DNA of 22,456 bases, from positions 1 through 22,456 of the forward strand of contig JAKQHQ010000008.1 in NCBI GenBank assembly GCA_029557995.1, written 5' to 3'. The stretch is from an archaeon (GTDB lineage Archaea; Iainarchaeota; Iainarchaeia; Iainarchaeales; CSSED10-239). The stretch's first letter is position 1, and each line of letters starts with the position of its first letter. Positions 13,759 to 21,870 of the stretch are shown here, piece by piece. The notes beneath the pieces are model-generated. The model saw nothing but the letters and a program-made list of their open reading frames with translations. It was not told the DNA's origin and ran no database searches. The position numbers were made by a program, and so were the translations under genes.

Positions 13759-13847
13759 CGCAAGGGATGGGATTTGAACCCATGTGCGCTGTTACACGCA
13801 TCTAGTTTTCGAGACTAGCACTTTCAACCGGACTCAGTCACCCTTGC
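13759..13847 (-). tRNA. tRNA-Ser (anticodon CGA)
   Basis: An 89-nt class II tRNA. The acceptor arms GCAAGGG and CCCTTGC pair perfectly, with discriminator G (the Ser identity base); CCA is not encoded. The D-arm is ACT/AGT. The anticodon stem CTAGT/ACTAG holds loop CTCGAAA, so the anticodon is CGA, reading UCG. The long variable arm pairs TGCG with CGCA, and the T-arm is ATGGG-TTCAAAT-CCCAT. No intron is seen. The 5' ten bases are shared with the end of the upstream protein gene. A T5 run at 13748-13752 may terminate the transcript. Confidence 0.96.
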
Positions 13848-14173
13848 TTTTTTAGATACTCGTTTATAAACTTTAAAAGCTCAGAGAGTGTTTGCTTTGC
13901 AACTTTCTCTTGATTGGTGTCCCTTATTATTACCTTTAGGGAACTAAAGATTGTAACTGAACATTTCTTTGTCTTTAAGACAATAAGAAAAGGGGTGTTG
14001 TCTTTCTCTATGTAGTAACTGCCTGTCCTTAAAGTCATTAAAAGCTTTTCAAGATCAACCTTCATTGCCTTTTTCGGGTAAAACTCAAAGCCAGGCGTTG
14101 CCTTGCAAGAATCTAAAATAAAGGAATCTAGGGTTAAGTTGCTTTCCTCTTTCTTTTTAAGTAAATCCAACAT
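13838..14173 (-). CDS. 111-residue protein resembling a single TBP half-domain
   Basis: No family is certain, but residues 38-105 line up by eye with one repeat of TBP. K-V-D-L-E-K-L-L sits where TBP has the first helix. The strand pair is T-P-F-L-I-V-L and S-V-T-I-F-S-S-L-K-V-I-I, in the position of F-P-G-A-I-L and V-S-L-L-L-F-K-N-G. A final amphipathic helix follows (N-Q-E-K-V-A-K-Q-T-L-S-E-L-L). F76 matches the second intercalating Phe of TBP; the first is replaced by T60. A ThiF C-terminal-like beta-beta-alpha unit is the alternative reading. The gene starts 20 bp after the HerA-like ATPase gene, so the two are probably one operon. Its last codons encode L-K-K-Q-G and its TGA lies inside tRNA-Ser(CGA): bases 13838-13847 belong to both. 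No signal peptide or TM helix is present. Confidence 0.75.
   Translation of the reverse strand: MLDLLKKKEESNLTLDSFILDSCKATPGFEFYPKKAMKVDLEKLLMTLRTGSYYIEKDNTPFLIVLKTKKCSVTIFSSLKVIIRDTNQEKVAKQTLSELLKFINEYLKKQG
13861..13880 (-). promoter_or_regulatory. Candidate tRNA-Ser(CGA) promoter inside the upstream coding sequence
   Basis: The minus strand contains CTTTTAAAG (centre about 28 bp from the tRNA 5' end) next to GTTTATAAAC (centre about 19 bp). These TATA-like bases are also the codons for L-L-K-F-I-N of the 111-residue protein, so a short stretch would encode both a protein C-terminus and a tRNA promoter. Confidence 0.4.
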
Positions 14174-14193
14174 ATTTGTGTTTCACTCTTTGC

Positions 14194-16746
14194 CTATGCA
14201 TACTGGATTTGCCCAAGCACTGCATCTACAATAACTGTCCTGTCGTTAGCCCTTTTGTCCCTTGATGTGATTACCCATACTGGCCAGTATATCTTTTCAA
14301 TGCCTGTTATCTCTATAGAACCCCAAAGCTTGGCTAGCCTACTTGAAATCACTTCTTCTGAAAAACCACTATCTATATCGTATTGTAAAACCAATTGTCT
14401 TCTTAAAGGCAGGGCGTCTATTGAAGGCAGAAGAGGATGGCTTGGGGTAAATGGTAGGTCTATACTTTTTGAAACCCTAACCCTCTCTTGCTTGTTGTCT
14501 ACAAGCCCTTTTTTAGATAAGACCATAAGGTCGTCTTTGATGCTCTCTTCTTGTGCGTCTAGCTCTCCTGCTAAGTCCTTGATACTTTTCCAGCTTTCAA
14601 GCTTGGAAAGAAGAATTACATAATCTAAAGAGAGGGCTTCAAGAAGCCCTAGTCCTGTTGATTCCCTGAAGTGACCATCAAAGTGCAGGAACTCACCAGT
14701 GACTGAATCTATATAGCAGACCGCTGTCTTGTAGTTGCCACTCTCGTCAAACACATTGTAGAAAACCTTGTATATCTCCTTGTATCTCATGGCTGCGTTT
14801 GTTATAAACTCCTCTTCTTTTATAAACAAAAATCTTTTCTTGTTTGTATGCTTTGCAATGTTTATTGCTATGCCCTTTGATATCCTGCTTGGGAAGGTTG
14901 ATACCATGCTTGGCTGAACCTCTTGTTCTTGGGCTTGCCTAGCTGGCTGGGCAGCCCTGTTGATGACATTATTTATGCTTAGAAGCTCGTCTTGCGGGAT
15001 CTCTGCTTTCTGCTTCTTTTCAGCAAACTGCAAAAGCCCATCTTTTTCAATAACACCAATCTTGTTTAGGGAAACAAGCAATTCCTCAAGTGTGACATCA
15101 CTGTTATACTTGGAATTTACAACATCAAGTAGGTCCTTGGCGTCGCTTGTCTTTAGAGTCCTTGACACAAGCAACTTCTTGTAAAGCATATCTGCTGAAA
15201 AGTTTATTATTTCTTTTCTGGAAAGCTTTGGTATCTCCCTAACTGTCTCTGTATCTCTGCCCTCATGCTGACTTAACCTCGGCTTTACTTTTAGGATAAA
15301 GGCCCGCTTAGTGTCCTCCCCACGGTCGCCAGTCAAGGCAACGCCAACAGGAAGAGTCTTTATGAAGTTTGGGTCCTTATAAGGTTCAGGTATTATAGCT
15401 GGCATACGCTTTTGCACTGCTTGTATGTCATCGTTAAAGACAAGCTTGTGACAAAGAAAGATATCAACCTGTGAAAGCACCTTGGAATTGATGGCTGATG
15501 GCTGTTGGGTTGCAAGAACCATGGAACAGCCTGGCCTCCTGCCTTGCTTAACATACTCTATGATTGCATTGGTTGCTGGGGTCACTGTGTTCCCTGATGG
15601 TATGAGCGTGTGCGCCTCATCTATGTAAACCCATGTTGGTGGTATGGAAACCTCAAGTAGATCGTCTGGGCTTTGGCTAGCTGAATCAAACTTCTTAATT
15701 GCATCTTGCCTAGTAATATATTTCCTTGCTGAGAGTATCCTCCTTGAGAGAATGCCTATGACTAAAGCTGTGATATTGTCATCTAAAAAACTTGTGTCAA
15801 GTATAGTCAATTGCTTCTCCTTGGAAAGCTTAGATAATGGCGTGCCGTGGTCGCTGAAGATACCCCAGGACTTTGCTGCCTCAAACCTTGAGACAAGCGC
15901 CCTTATAGAGTCCTGCTTGTAGCCAGAAGAAGATGACTTGAAATCGTAGGAATTCTGCAGACAAGAAACAATGTCGTCCAAGTTGTAAAGATTGCCTTTG
16001 CCAGGTACCTTTTCTGTCTTTTTTTCTTGGCTGTTTGGGTCTCCTGAAGTATAACCTTGTCTTACAAAACTCAATGTCTTTTCCAGAAGTAGCCCAGTCG
16101 GGCTAAACCTATCTATACCAAATGTAAGACACCAATCCTCAGCCAAAAGCATTGAAGGATACATTGAAAAGGTCTCGTCATAAGTTTCCCTTGAAAGCTT
16201 GCTTGCAACACCTTCTGGCACAAAGACCTTTAGATTGTCCACACCTTTTGGAGTAAGCCCCCAGCTAGCAAGATCCTCAAGCTCCTTTTTCTCTTGGTTT
16301 GGGTATTTCATGGACCAAAAGACACCGACTGGGTCAACAACAATCTGTCCTATGTATTGGTTACTTGTTGCTAGCTCCTCAGCAATTACACCAAGTGCAT
16401 AGCTTTTGCCTGAACCCCTTGAGCCTACAATAAAGACAATATGAGGGTTGAGCCCATCAAGATACACCTTCTTGCCATTCTGCTCATCCTCAAAAACCTT
16501 GCCTAAGAAAGCGCAGGACTTTGAGCCATGCTCCTTTAAGACAGCTCTCTTCCTGCCGATATAGACGATATCTTGGGTGTCTGGGTCTGTGAGGAACTCA
16601 AGCTTTGGCAAAAGCGCCTTTCCTTTTTCCTGCTTCTTGCCTGTCTCCTGCCCTATTTTAGAAAGATAAATGCAAGAATCTGCCTTTGGCTTTTCAATCT
16701 TGTCAAATGGGTCTTCTATCCCTGCTTTAAATTTTTCAACAGGCAT
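14194..16746 (-). CDS. HerA/FtsK-superfamily ATPase with winged-helix and duplicated C-terminal domain
   Basis: An 850-residue cytoplasmic ATPase. After an N-terminal region with a HerA-barrel-like segment come Walker A G108-S-R-G-S-G-K-S115, Walker B V-Y-I-D-E-A-H (373-379), the G-R-R stretch at 402-404 and the sensor block L-A-T-Q-Q-P-S-A (411-418), which together identify the HerA/DUF87 group of DNA-translocating ATPases. Beyond about residue 500 there is a helical part, then two similar alpha/beta segments near 650-695 and 815-850 that both end in V-x-G-x-x-x-x patterns reminiscent of PepSY domains, with a winged-helix-like stretch between them (about 710-760). True HerA (about 500-600 residues) is normally beside nurA, mre11 or rad50; none is here. 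The partner gene is the 111-residue TBP-half-like protein 20 bp downstream. No TM helix is visible. Confidence 0.88.
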   Translation of the reverse strand: MPVEKFKAGIEDPFDKIEKPKADSCIYLSKIGQETGKKQEKGKALLPKLEFLTDPDTQDIVYIGRKRAVLKEHGSKSCAFLGKVFEDEQNGKKVYLDGLNPHIVFIVGSRGSGKSYALGVIAEELATSNQYIGQIVVDPVGVFWSMKYPNQEKKELEDLASWGLTPKGVDNLKVFVPEGVASKLSRETYDETFSMYPSMLLAEDWCLTFGIDRFSPTGLLLEKTLSFVRQGYTSGDPNSQEKKTEKVPGKGNLYNLDDIVSCLQNSYDFKSSSSGYKQDSIRALVSRFEAAKSWGIFSDHGTPLSKLSKEKQLTILDTSFLDDNITALVIGILSRRILSARKYITRQDAIKKFDSASQSPDDLLEVSIPPTWVYIDEAHTLIPSGNTVTPATNAIIEYVKQGRRPGCSMVLATQQPSAINSKVLSQVDIFLCHKLVFNDDIQAVQKRMPAIIPEPYKDPNFIKTLPVGVALTGDRGEDTKRAFILKVKPRLSQHEGRDTETVREIPKLSRKEIINFSADMLYKKLLVSRTLKTSDAKDLLDVVNSKYNSDVTLEELLVSLNKIGVIEKDGLLQFAEKKQKAEIPQDELLSINNVINRAAQPARQAQEQEVQPSMVSTFPSRISKGIAINIAKHTNKKRFLFIKEEEFITNAAMRYKEIYKVFYNVFDESGNYKTAVCYIDSVTGEFLHFDGHFRESTGLGLLEALSLDYVILLSKLESWKSIKDLAGELDAQEESIKDDLMVLSKKGLVDNKQERVRVSKSIDLPFTPSHPLLPSIDALPLRRQLVLQYDIDSGFSEEVISSRLAKLWGSIEITGIEKIYWPVWVITSRDKRANDRTVIVDAVLGQIQYA

Positions 16747-16876
16747 TGTATGATCGCCCTAATAAAATATAAGAAGCTAAAGAAATATAAGATATTAGGG
16801 TTTTTAAAGATTGTGAATGTTTAAACTGCTTGTGTTAGAGCTTAAGAGAATGAAACTGAATTTAACATTAGAAAAT

Positions 16877-17470
16877 TTAGTATCTTTTAAGCTTGTCAAT
16901 CCCAAGCTCAATGACTTGCCTGTGCATGCTTTCTGTTAATTCTATATCTTTTCTCAGGTATTTTTTTATCTGCCTTTTGCCCTCTTCCCTGTCTTCCTGA
17001 AAGCAAAGCCCAGCTATCTTACTACCATCGTTTTCATCAAGCTCTATGCCCATTGCCTTCCCAAAGTCCTTAAGCCCACCTCTTGTCTTTCCTGTTCTGA
17101 AAAAAGAGACAAGGTCCCTTAGGTCTATTATCTCCCCACCAGAGATTGGTAGCACTTTGACTTTGTTGATAAAACATCTTGTTATAAGAAATGGCATGTC
17201 AAAGCTTAGGATATTAAAACCTACTATGCGAAACCCTGAACTGTTTCCTCTAAGTTTTCCAATCACTTCCCAAAGTCCTTCAAGCATATTCTTTTCATCA
17301 TCATCTAAAAGGATTATGGTGTCCTTGCTGTCTGAATATTTCATGCCAATTGCTACTACCCTTGAGTCAATTGGGTTAAGAAGCTTTTGCCTTGCCTCCT
17401 CGTCAGACAAGGAGAAATAGGTCTGCCTGCTTATTGGGCAGGTCTCAATGTCTAGATAAAGATAATTCAT
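16877..17470 (-). CDS. Stand-alone 3'-5' exonuclease, DnaQ/PolB-exonuclease-like
   Basis: A 197-residue RNase H-fold nuclease with the three Exo motifs of DEDDy exonucleases: Exo I D7-I-E9-T, Exo II G-F-N86-I-L-S-F-D91, and Exo III Y171-L-R-K-D175. This is close to the predicted exonucleases related to the proofreading domain of family B polymerases, but no polymerase domain follows. Likely roles are 3'-end trimming in repair or RNA turnover; the substrate is unknown. The frame can be extended to 17572, but that would run into the next gene. I take the ATG at 17468-17470, where M-N-Y-L-Y-L-D-I-E-T starts the fold and a G7 tract (17477-17483) six nt upstream forms an unusual ribosome-binding site. 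A TATA element is at 17508-17516. Confidence 0.88.
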   Translation of the reverse strand: MNYLYLDIETCPISRQTYFSLSDEEARQKLLNPIDSRVVAIGMKYSDSKDTIILLDDDEKNMLEGLWEVIGKLRGNSSGFRIVGFNILSFDMPFLITRCFINKVKVLPISGGEIIDLRDLVSFFRTGKTRGGLKDFGKAMGIELDENDGSKIAGLCFQEDREEGKRQIKKYLRKDIELTESMHRQVIELGIDKLKRY

Positions 17471-17507
17471 TAGTAACCCCCCCTTAAATAGAAATAGGAG
17501 GAAAAAA

Positions 17508-17516
17508 GGTTTAAAG
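17508..17516 (-). promoter_or_regulatory. TATA box of the exonuclease gene
   Basis: The minus strand reads CTTTAAACC. Its centre predicts a start near 17486 and a 16-nt leader that contains the G7 ribosome-binding tract. This supports the internal ATG start and separate transcription from the operon upstream. Confidence 0.4.
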
Positions 17517-17534
17517 TGGTTGGTTAGCCCTAAA

Positions 17535-18791
17535 CTACTTCTTTTTCTTTTCTTTCTTGCTGGACTTGACAATCAAATAGATGCCAGAAATTACAACAGC
17601 AATGCCAAGCACAATAAAGCCAAGCCAGTTATTTGTCCTAGCAACCCTCGGACTGACTGTCAGAGAAATAGTTTCGTTTTGTACAATTACCTGCTCACCG
17701 TCAATTGCTCTGATTTCCATGTCAAGAATATATTTTTTTGGTTCAGCATCACTGTCAATAGTTAGGGTGATTATACCTGTGCCTGTCTGTCCTTTGTCCA
17801 TAGTGCCTATGTAGTCTGTTTTCTCGTCAAAGGTGATTGGCTGGCTTGACTCCTTATAAAGCTTGATTGAAACAGACTCTGCATCCTTTCCTGTGTTTTC
17901 TATATTAAGTTTTAGCTTTACCTTGTCGCCAGGGCTTGGGTTCGCTGGCTCTGTTGTCAATGAGTTTATGCGAAAATTAGGTTTTTCCTTTATTGGTATC
18001 TCTATGCTTAATGTCTTTGTCTTGTATTCGTTTTTTTCATCGTCCTTTTCCTTGTAGCTAATTATCAAAGGGACAGTATAAGACCTGCTGTCTGCTGTCT
18101 TGTCAATGTCTATGTAAAAGGTGGCTGTCTTTCCGGAGCCTGCTTGGATAGTACCAAGATTAGCCCTATCTGAATAACTATAGCTTGGGGTGAGCTTATC
18201 AGGGAAATCCATCTTTACAATAACATTTTGCGCGTCCTCGTCACCTATGTTGCTTATCTCTATGTTTAATTGTGCGACATCTGTGTCAGATACAAGCTTA
18301 GTTGGATTTGAGATTATGCTTCCTGCAACAAGCTCTGGGTTTTTAGAGTCAGCAACAGATACCTCAAACTCTATGACCCCTTTTATGTCTGAGTTGTTTG
18401 TTTGGTATTTCAATTTCAGTGTGTAATCGCCTTCAAGTGCATCTGGGTCAACCTTGAGCTTGTATTTCAGGGTGTAGTACCAGTCCTCCCCACTGATGTA
18501 GGTTATCTTGCCTATGTTCCTGTCTGGCGTGTCTGAGCCATCAAAGGAAAAAGGATATTCAGCATCCAAGAAGAAATTTACATTTGTGAGTGGGTTGTTA
18601 CCAAACTTTTCTGCCTTAAGCCTAATCTCCACATATTTGCCTGGCTCTGCTGGGTCAGGGTCCTGATTTAAAAGGGTTACCTTTAGTGACGCTGTGTCAA
18701 GGTTGGTTGCTGCTGATACGCCTGGGCTAACCAACGCAAGCATCAAAACCAGCATGCTAATTCCGAAAACAAAACCGAATTTCTTGTTCAT
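17535..18791 (-). CDS. COG1361-type surface protein with CARDB/NEW3-like beta repeats
   Basis: A 418-residue extracytoplasmic protein. It has a signal peptide (1-28, ending V-S-P-G-V-S-A), three tandem immunoglobulin-like beta domains at about 30-150, 150-265 and 270-380, and a C-terminal TM helix (about 392-409) with a Lys-rich cytoplasmic tail. The second and third domains carry the N-I-G-D-E-D-A-Q-N-V and N-T-G-K-D-A-E-S-V turns typical of CARDB/NEW3 repeats. In archaea, COG1361 proteins are often encoded with RND/MMPL transporters, as here: the start overlaps the second RND gene by ATGA (18788-18791), with a GGAGA ribosome-binding site inside that gene. It may be the external partner or periplasm-like adaptor of the exporter; that role is inferred. 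Confidence 0.85.
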   Translation of the reverse strand: MNKKFGFVFGISMLVLMLALVSPGVSAATNLDTASLKVTLLNQDPDPAEPGKYVEIRLKAEKFGNNPLTNVNFFLDAEYPFSFDGSDTPDRNIGKITYISGEDWYYTLKYKLKVDPDALEGDYTLKLKYQTNNSDIKGVIEFEVSVADSKNPELVAGSIISNPTKLVSDTDVAQLNIEISNIGDEDAQNVIVKMDFPDKLTPSYSYSDRANLGTIQAGSGKTATFYIDIDKTADSRSYTVPLIISYKEKDDEKNEYKTKTLSIEIPIKEKPNFRINSLTTEPANPSPGDKVKLKLNIENTGKDAESVSIKLYKESSQPITFDEKTDYIGTMDKGQTGTGIITLTIDSDAEPKKYILDMEIRAIDGEQVIVQNETISLTVSPRVARTNNWLGFIVLGIAVVISGIYLIVKSSKKEKKKK

Positions 18792-19939
18792 AATTTTTCT
18801 CTCCTTTCTTTTTTTTTGTGTTTGTTCATAATTTTAACAAATAAAATCAATAGGACAGGCACAATCGTAATGGCTGCAAAAAAACAAGTTGTTATGCCAT
18901 AGCTTAAAATGTTACCTAGCTCCTTCATAACGCTTAATTGCCCAAAAGACATTGCTGTAAAGCCAATCAATGTGGCGATTGTGGTTGTGCCCATTGGGGC
19001 AATCACATTACTGAGCGTGACCTCCATGGCTTTCTCCTCATCGTCTGTGTTCTGTAGTTCTTCCTTGTATCTGTTTACTATCTGTATGCCAAAGTCAATA
19101 CCAACTCCCATTATCATAGAGATTGTGCCTGATGTCAGTGAATTTATCCCAAAACCCATCAATCCGAGATACCCGAATGCCCAAACAACACCAACAATGA
19201 TTGTAGACAATGGAGTTAAGCCAAAGACAATTGACCTAAACAACAACAGTAGGATAAGTATTATACCAATCATTGAGACCTGGCTTGTCTTTGCTATGTC
19301 TGGGCCAATCTCGTTAGTCACTGCTGCTAGGGTCAGTGCCTGCCCAGCTGGGCTTATGGTTAGCCCCTCCTTTTTTGGCACTTGGGAGATTGTGTCTTGT
19401 ATGTCCTTTAGAATCATTTTAAAGTCAAAGTCGTCTCTTAGCTTTAGCTTTATCAAAGCCATCTGATAATCTGAGCTGATATACTGGGACAATTGTGGGT
19501 TACTAGAAATGAAGTTGTCAATCTCTGCCTGGGACTTAAGGAGATTGCCATTGTTTGCTTCTCTCATTATTGTGGTTGCGCTTGAAACTGACTCAACATC
19601 ATCTATTGTTTTTGAAAGTTGAGTTAACTTGTCTATATATTCCAGCACCTCTGGATCCCTGATGTCCCTGCTCTCACTTGAGCCAGCATAGCTTGGGTCT
19701 ATCTCAATAGCAATCATTGCAGTTTCTGTTCCGCCGAAATTATCCTCAATTGTGAAAAGGGCGTTGATTGTATCAACATCTTCTGGAAGCATGCTTCTGT
19801 ATTCCATGTGCTCTGTGGTTATGGTTGATGAATAATAAGAAGCAACTAAGGTTATAGCAACAACGATTACAATCATTAGTGTAAGGTGCGTTGAGACAAA
19901 CTTTGAATAGCCATCTATGGCTTTCTGTATTGGATTCAA
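18788..19939 (-). CDS. Half-size RND/MMPL transporter, second subunit
   Basis: A 383-residue protein with the half-RND layout: TM1 (about 20-37), a large external porter loop (38-218), then five TM helices (about 220-375). The TM4-equivalent segment reads G-V-G-I-D282-F-G-I-Q, the position of the proton-relay Asp of RND pumps. The porter loop has the paired D-N-F-G-G and R-D-P-E-V-L sequences that also occur in the upstream subunit. Full RND proteins have two such halves in one chain of 750 residues or more; here the halves are separate genes. The start is TTG at 19937-19939, which overlaps the TGA of the first subunit (TTGA), so the two are probably made in equal amounts. Substrates of the HAE3-type relatives are thought to be lipids or hydrophobic compounds. 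Confidence 0.9.
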   Translation of the reverse strand: MNPIQKAIDGYSKFVSTHLTLMIVIVVAITLVASYYSSTITTEHMEYRSMLPEDVDTINALFTIEDNFGGTETAMIAIEIDPSYAGSSESRDIRDPEVLEYIDKLTQLSKTIDDVESVSSATTIMREANNGNLLKSQAEIDNFISSNPQLSQYISSDYQMALIKLKLRDDFDFKMILKDIQDTISQVPKKEGLTISPAGQALTLAAVTNEIGPDIAKTSQVSMIGIILILLLLFRSIVFGLTPLSTIIVGVVWAFGYLGLMGFGINSLTSGTISMIMGVGIDFGIQIVNRYKEELQNTDDEEKAMEVTLSNVIAPMGTTTIATLIGFTAMSFGQLSVMKELGNILSYGITTCFFAAITIVPVLLILFVKIMNKHKKKERREKL

Positions 19940-21114
19940 TCCAGATCACCTTTTGTGGAGGTCTTCATTTTTGAAAATAGCTCATGCATCCTCTTCTCCA
20001 GATGATACTCTATGTCTTCTAACTTAAGTATGATTACTGGCTCAATAAATAAGGCAGAAAGATAACTATAAAATATTCCAAGAGCTAGTGTTGCGCCTAA
20101 ATGCTTAAGCATTGGCATAACAGAAATTGTCAGGGCTAAGAAGCCTACAATTGTAGTTGTTGAGGAGCCAGTTATTGAGACTCCGACAGAAGGCAAAGAA
20201 ATCCTAAGAGTGTCTAGCTGTGTCTTACCTTTCCCTCTTTCCTCCTTGTATCTGGAAAGCATAAACACACCATATTCCACTCCAAGACCAAGGACCATTG
20301 CACCAACCCCAACTGTTGCAACAGAAAGCTTGATACCAAGCCAACCCATTGTCCCAATTGTCCAGATTATCCCAAAGAATAGAGGACTAAAGACAACCAG
20401 CCCTCTTGTGATTGACTTCTCTGTGATGAATAGAATCAACAAGATTATTATTGCTGCCAAAAGCAATGTGAACAAGGCATCTTTCTCAAGTATGTCAATT
20501 AGGGTGTTGCTCATTGGTGCGTTTCCTGTGATTGTTACCTTCACGCCAGGTGGCTCTGACAAGGAATGTACTTCCTCATTGATTTTGTTTGTGATTTCTG
20601 TTATCTTGTCCTGCCCAGCGCCAATGTCTGTGACTATGTACATAATTGTGACTGTATAGTCCCTGTTGTAGAAATCCTTTGCCTGTGGCACTTGCTCTAG
20701 AAAGGCAGACACTTGGGAAATGGTTGTAAAAGGCATGCCCTGCATGAATGTAGCTACAGAATATACATTGTCTATAGTCGTGGATTGCTTAAGGTTGCTT
20801 TCAAGCTCTTGAATATAAGAGAGCACCCTTGGGTCTCGTAAGTCATTGACTGCTGACTTCGAGTTGGACTTGTTATCTGTCTCAAGGACAACAAATATCG
20901 TGTCCTGCCCGCCAAACTTGTCTTCAATTCTGTCGTTGAGCTTAAATATTGGCAAGTCCTGTGGCATCTCTTTGTTAAGGTCACCTTCTAGCTCAAGCTT
21001 AGTCACCCCAAAAATCATGAAAACTGTAATTATGGCTACTGCAATCAGTATGTAATAGCTGTGCTTCTTTTGAAGCTCAGCAACTTTAGTGAAGAATGTT
21101 TCTAAAATGCCCAT
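19936..21114 (-). CDS. Half-size RND/MMPL transporter, first subunit
   Basis: A 392-residue paralogue of the downstream subunit with the same plan: TM1 (19-37), external porter loop (38-210), five TM helices (about 212-365). The loop includes D-K-F-G-G (66-70) and R-D-P-R-V-L (93-98). The TM4-equivalent relay position is Glu rather than Asp (L-G-V-E280-Y-G-V-F), so the two halves are not equivalent, which suggests a heteromeric pump. The gene starts 3 bp after the trmB stop with AGGT as ribosome-binding site inside the end of trmB. Half-size RND proteins of about 390 residues have been described in methanogens (HAE3 family), so the size alone is not new. Confidence 0.9.
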   Translation of the reverse strand: MGILETFFTKVAELQKKHSYYILIAVAIITVFMIFGVTKLELEGDLNKEMPQDLPIFKLNDRIEDKFGGQDTIFVVLETDNKSNSKSAVNDLRDPRVLSYIQELESNLKQSTTIDNVYSVATFMQGMPFTTISQVSAFLEQVPQAKDFYNRDYTVTIMYIVTDIGAGQDKITEITNKINEEVHSLSEPPGVKVTITGNAPMSNTLIDILEKDALFTLLLAAIIILLILFITEKSITRGLVVFSPLFFGIIWTIGTMGWLGIKLSVATVGVGAMVLGLGVEYGVFMLSRYKEERGKGKTQLDTLRISLPSVGVSITGSSTTTIVGFLALTISVMPMLKHLGATLALGIFYSYLSALFIEPVIILKLEDIEYHLEKRMHELFSKMKTSTKGDLD

Positions 21115-21117
21115 GGT

Positions 21118-21858
21118 TTACCTGTTGATGTCTTTTGCCTGTTTCCATAGGTTGTTGAAATGCTCAATGTAGGACTTTGAGACGCTTTTACTATCTATGA
21201 ATATAACAATAGGTGTATCAGCCAAGATATGAATGCCTACCTTGCTTCTGTAGATTATTGTTGTCACTAGGTTGTTCATGCCTTTTAGCTCCCTTATGTG
21301 CATGTCTTTTAGGTTAAGCCCACTATTACAGTAGGACTTCATGTCTGAGATTATTGCCTTGCCTTTGATGTGCATATCGTTTATTTTCTTGACTATACAA
21401 CTTGGTATGTTGTTTTTGCTGAATGCTTTTGCCACCCCACCGAAGATGTATACTTCTTTGCTTTTAAGCAACTCATTTAACACAGCACTAACTCCTTGCT
21501 TACCTTGGTATACCAAAAGATTCTGTTGCTCGTGCACAGCTTTTTGCTTAAGCTGGGCCAAAGTGTCAAGAAGCTCTTCAGCTATCTGCTCTTTCTGCTT
21601 GATTGAAAAAAGCAGGTCCTTCTCATCAGTCAGGCTAAAAACTTTTTTTTTCTGTTTGATATAGCTATGGACAAGCCCCTTATCTGTAAGCTTATTTAAG
21701 AGCTGATAGCAAAGAGTCCTGTCAAAATTGACGTTCTTTGCAAGCTCGTTAGCAGAACTTTCTCCAGAAACCAAAAGCTCCATATATACTATGGATTCGT
21801 TTTTTGGTAGACCAAGTTCCTGTAGCTTGCTTAGGCAATCAAGGTATTCCTTTTGCAT
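21118..21858 (-). CDS. TrmB-family transcriptional regulator
   Basis: A 246-residue regulator. The N-terminal winged helix (about 14-72) has the TrmB signature G-L-P-K-N-E-S-I-V-Y-M-E-L-L, a recognition helix around F-D-R-T-L-C-Y-Q-L-L and the wing K-K-K-V-F-S-L. A coiled linker (80-112) leads to a C-terminal PLD-like effector-binding region (113-246, from L-L-V-Y-Q-G-K-Q-G-V). TrmB proteins sense sugars in several archaea, but the ligand pocket here is not readable. It is the first gene of the operon with both RND halves and the COG1361 protein, so it probably controls the exporter and itself. A TATA box centred 26 bp upstream of the ATG makes the mRNA leaderless, and a short dyad flanks that box. 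Confidence 0.9.
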   Translation of the reverse strand: MQKEYLDCLSKLQELGLPKNESIVYMELLVSGESSANELAKNVNFDRTLCYQLLNKLTDKGLVHSYIKQKKKVFSLTDEKDLLFSIKQKEQIAEELLDTLAQLKQKAVHEQQNLLVYQGKQGVSAVLNELLKSKEVYIFGGVAKAFSKNNIPSCIVKKINDMHIKGKAIISDMKSYCNSGLNLKDMHIRELKGMNNLVTTIIYRSKVGIHILADTPIVIFIDSKSVSKSYIEHFNNLWKQAKDINR

Positions 21859-21870
21859 AAATATATCTGC

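Noticed and set aside
13586..13801. Minus-strand 71-codon frame between tRNA-Ser(CGA) and the serpin
   Set aside because: It begins within the tRNA gene and its composition is that of AT-rich spacer; no ribosome-binding site.
13759..13847. tRNA-Ser(CGA) as attachment site for an integrated element carrying the serpin
   Set aside because: I found no repeat of the tRNA 3' end on the far side of the serpin and no integrase gene, so integration at the tRNA is not supported.
16773..16876. Possible C/D-box guide RNA on the plus strand in the spacer upstream of the ATPase gene (TGTGAATG-like and CTGA-like boxes)
   Set aside because: The C-like box differs from RUGAUGA at several positions and no D'/C' pair is convincing.
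17046..17420. Plus-strand 124-codon frame opposite the exonuclease gene
   Set aside because: It is an antisense shadow of a gene with all three Exo motifs and has no recognisable domain.
18909..19466. Plus-strand 185-codon frame opposite the second RND gene
   Set aside because: The antisense of hydrophobic codons yields long Ser/Ile/Pro-rich frames; no start signal or domain is visible.
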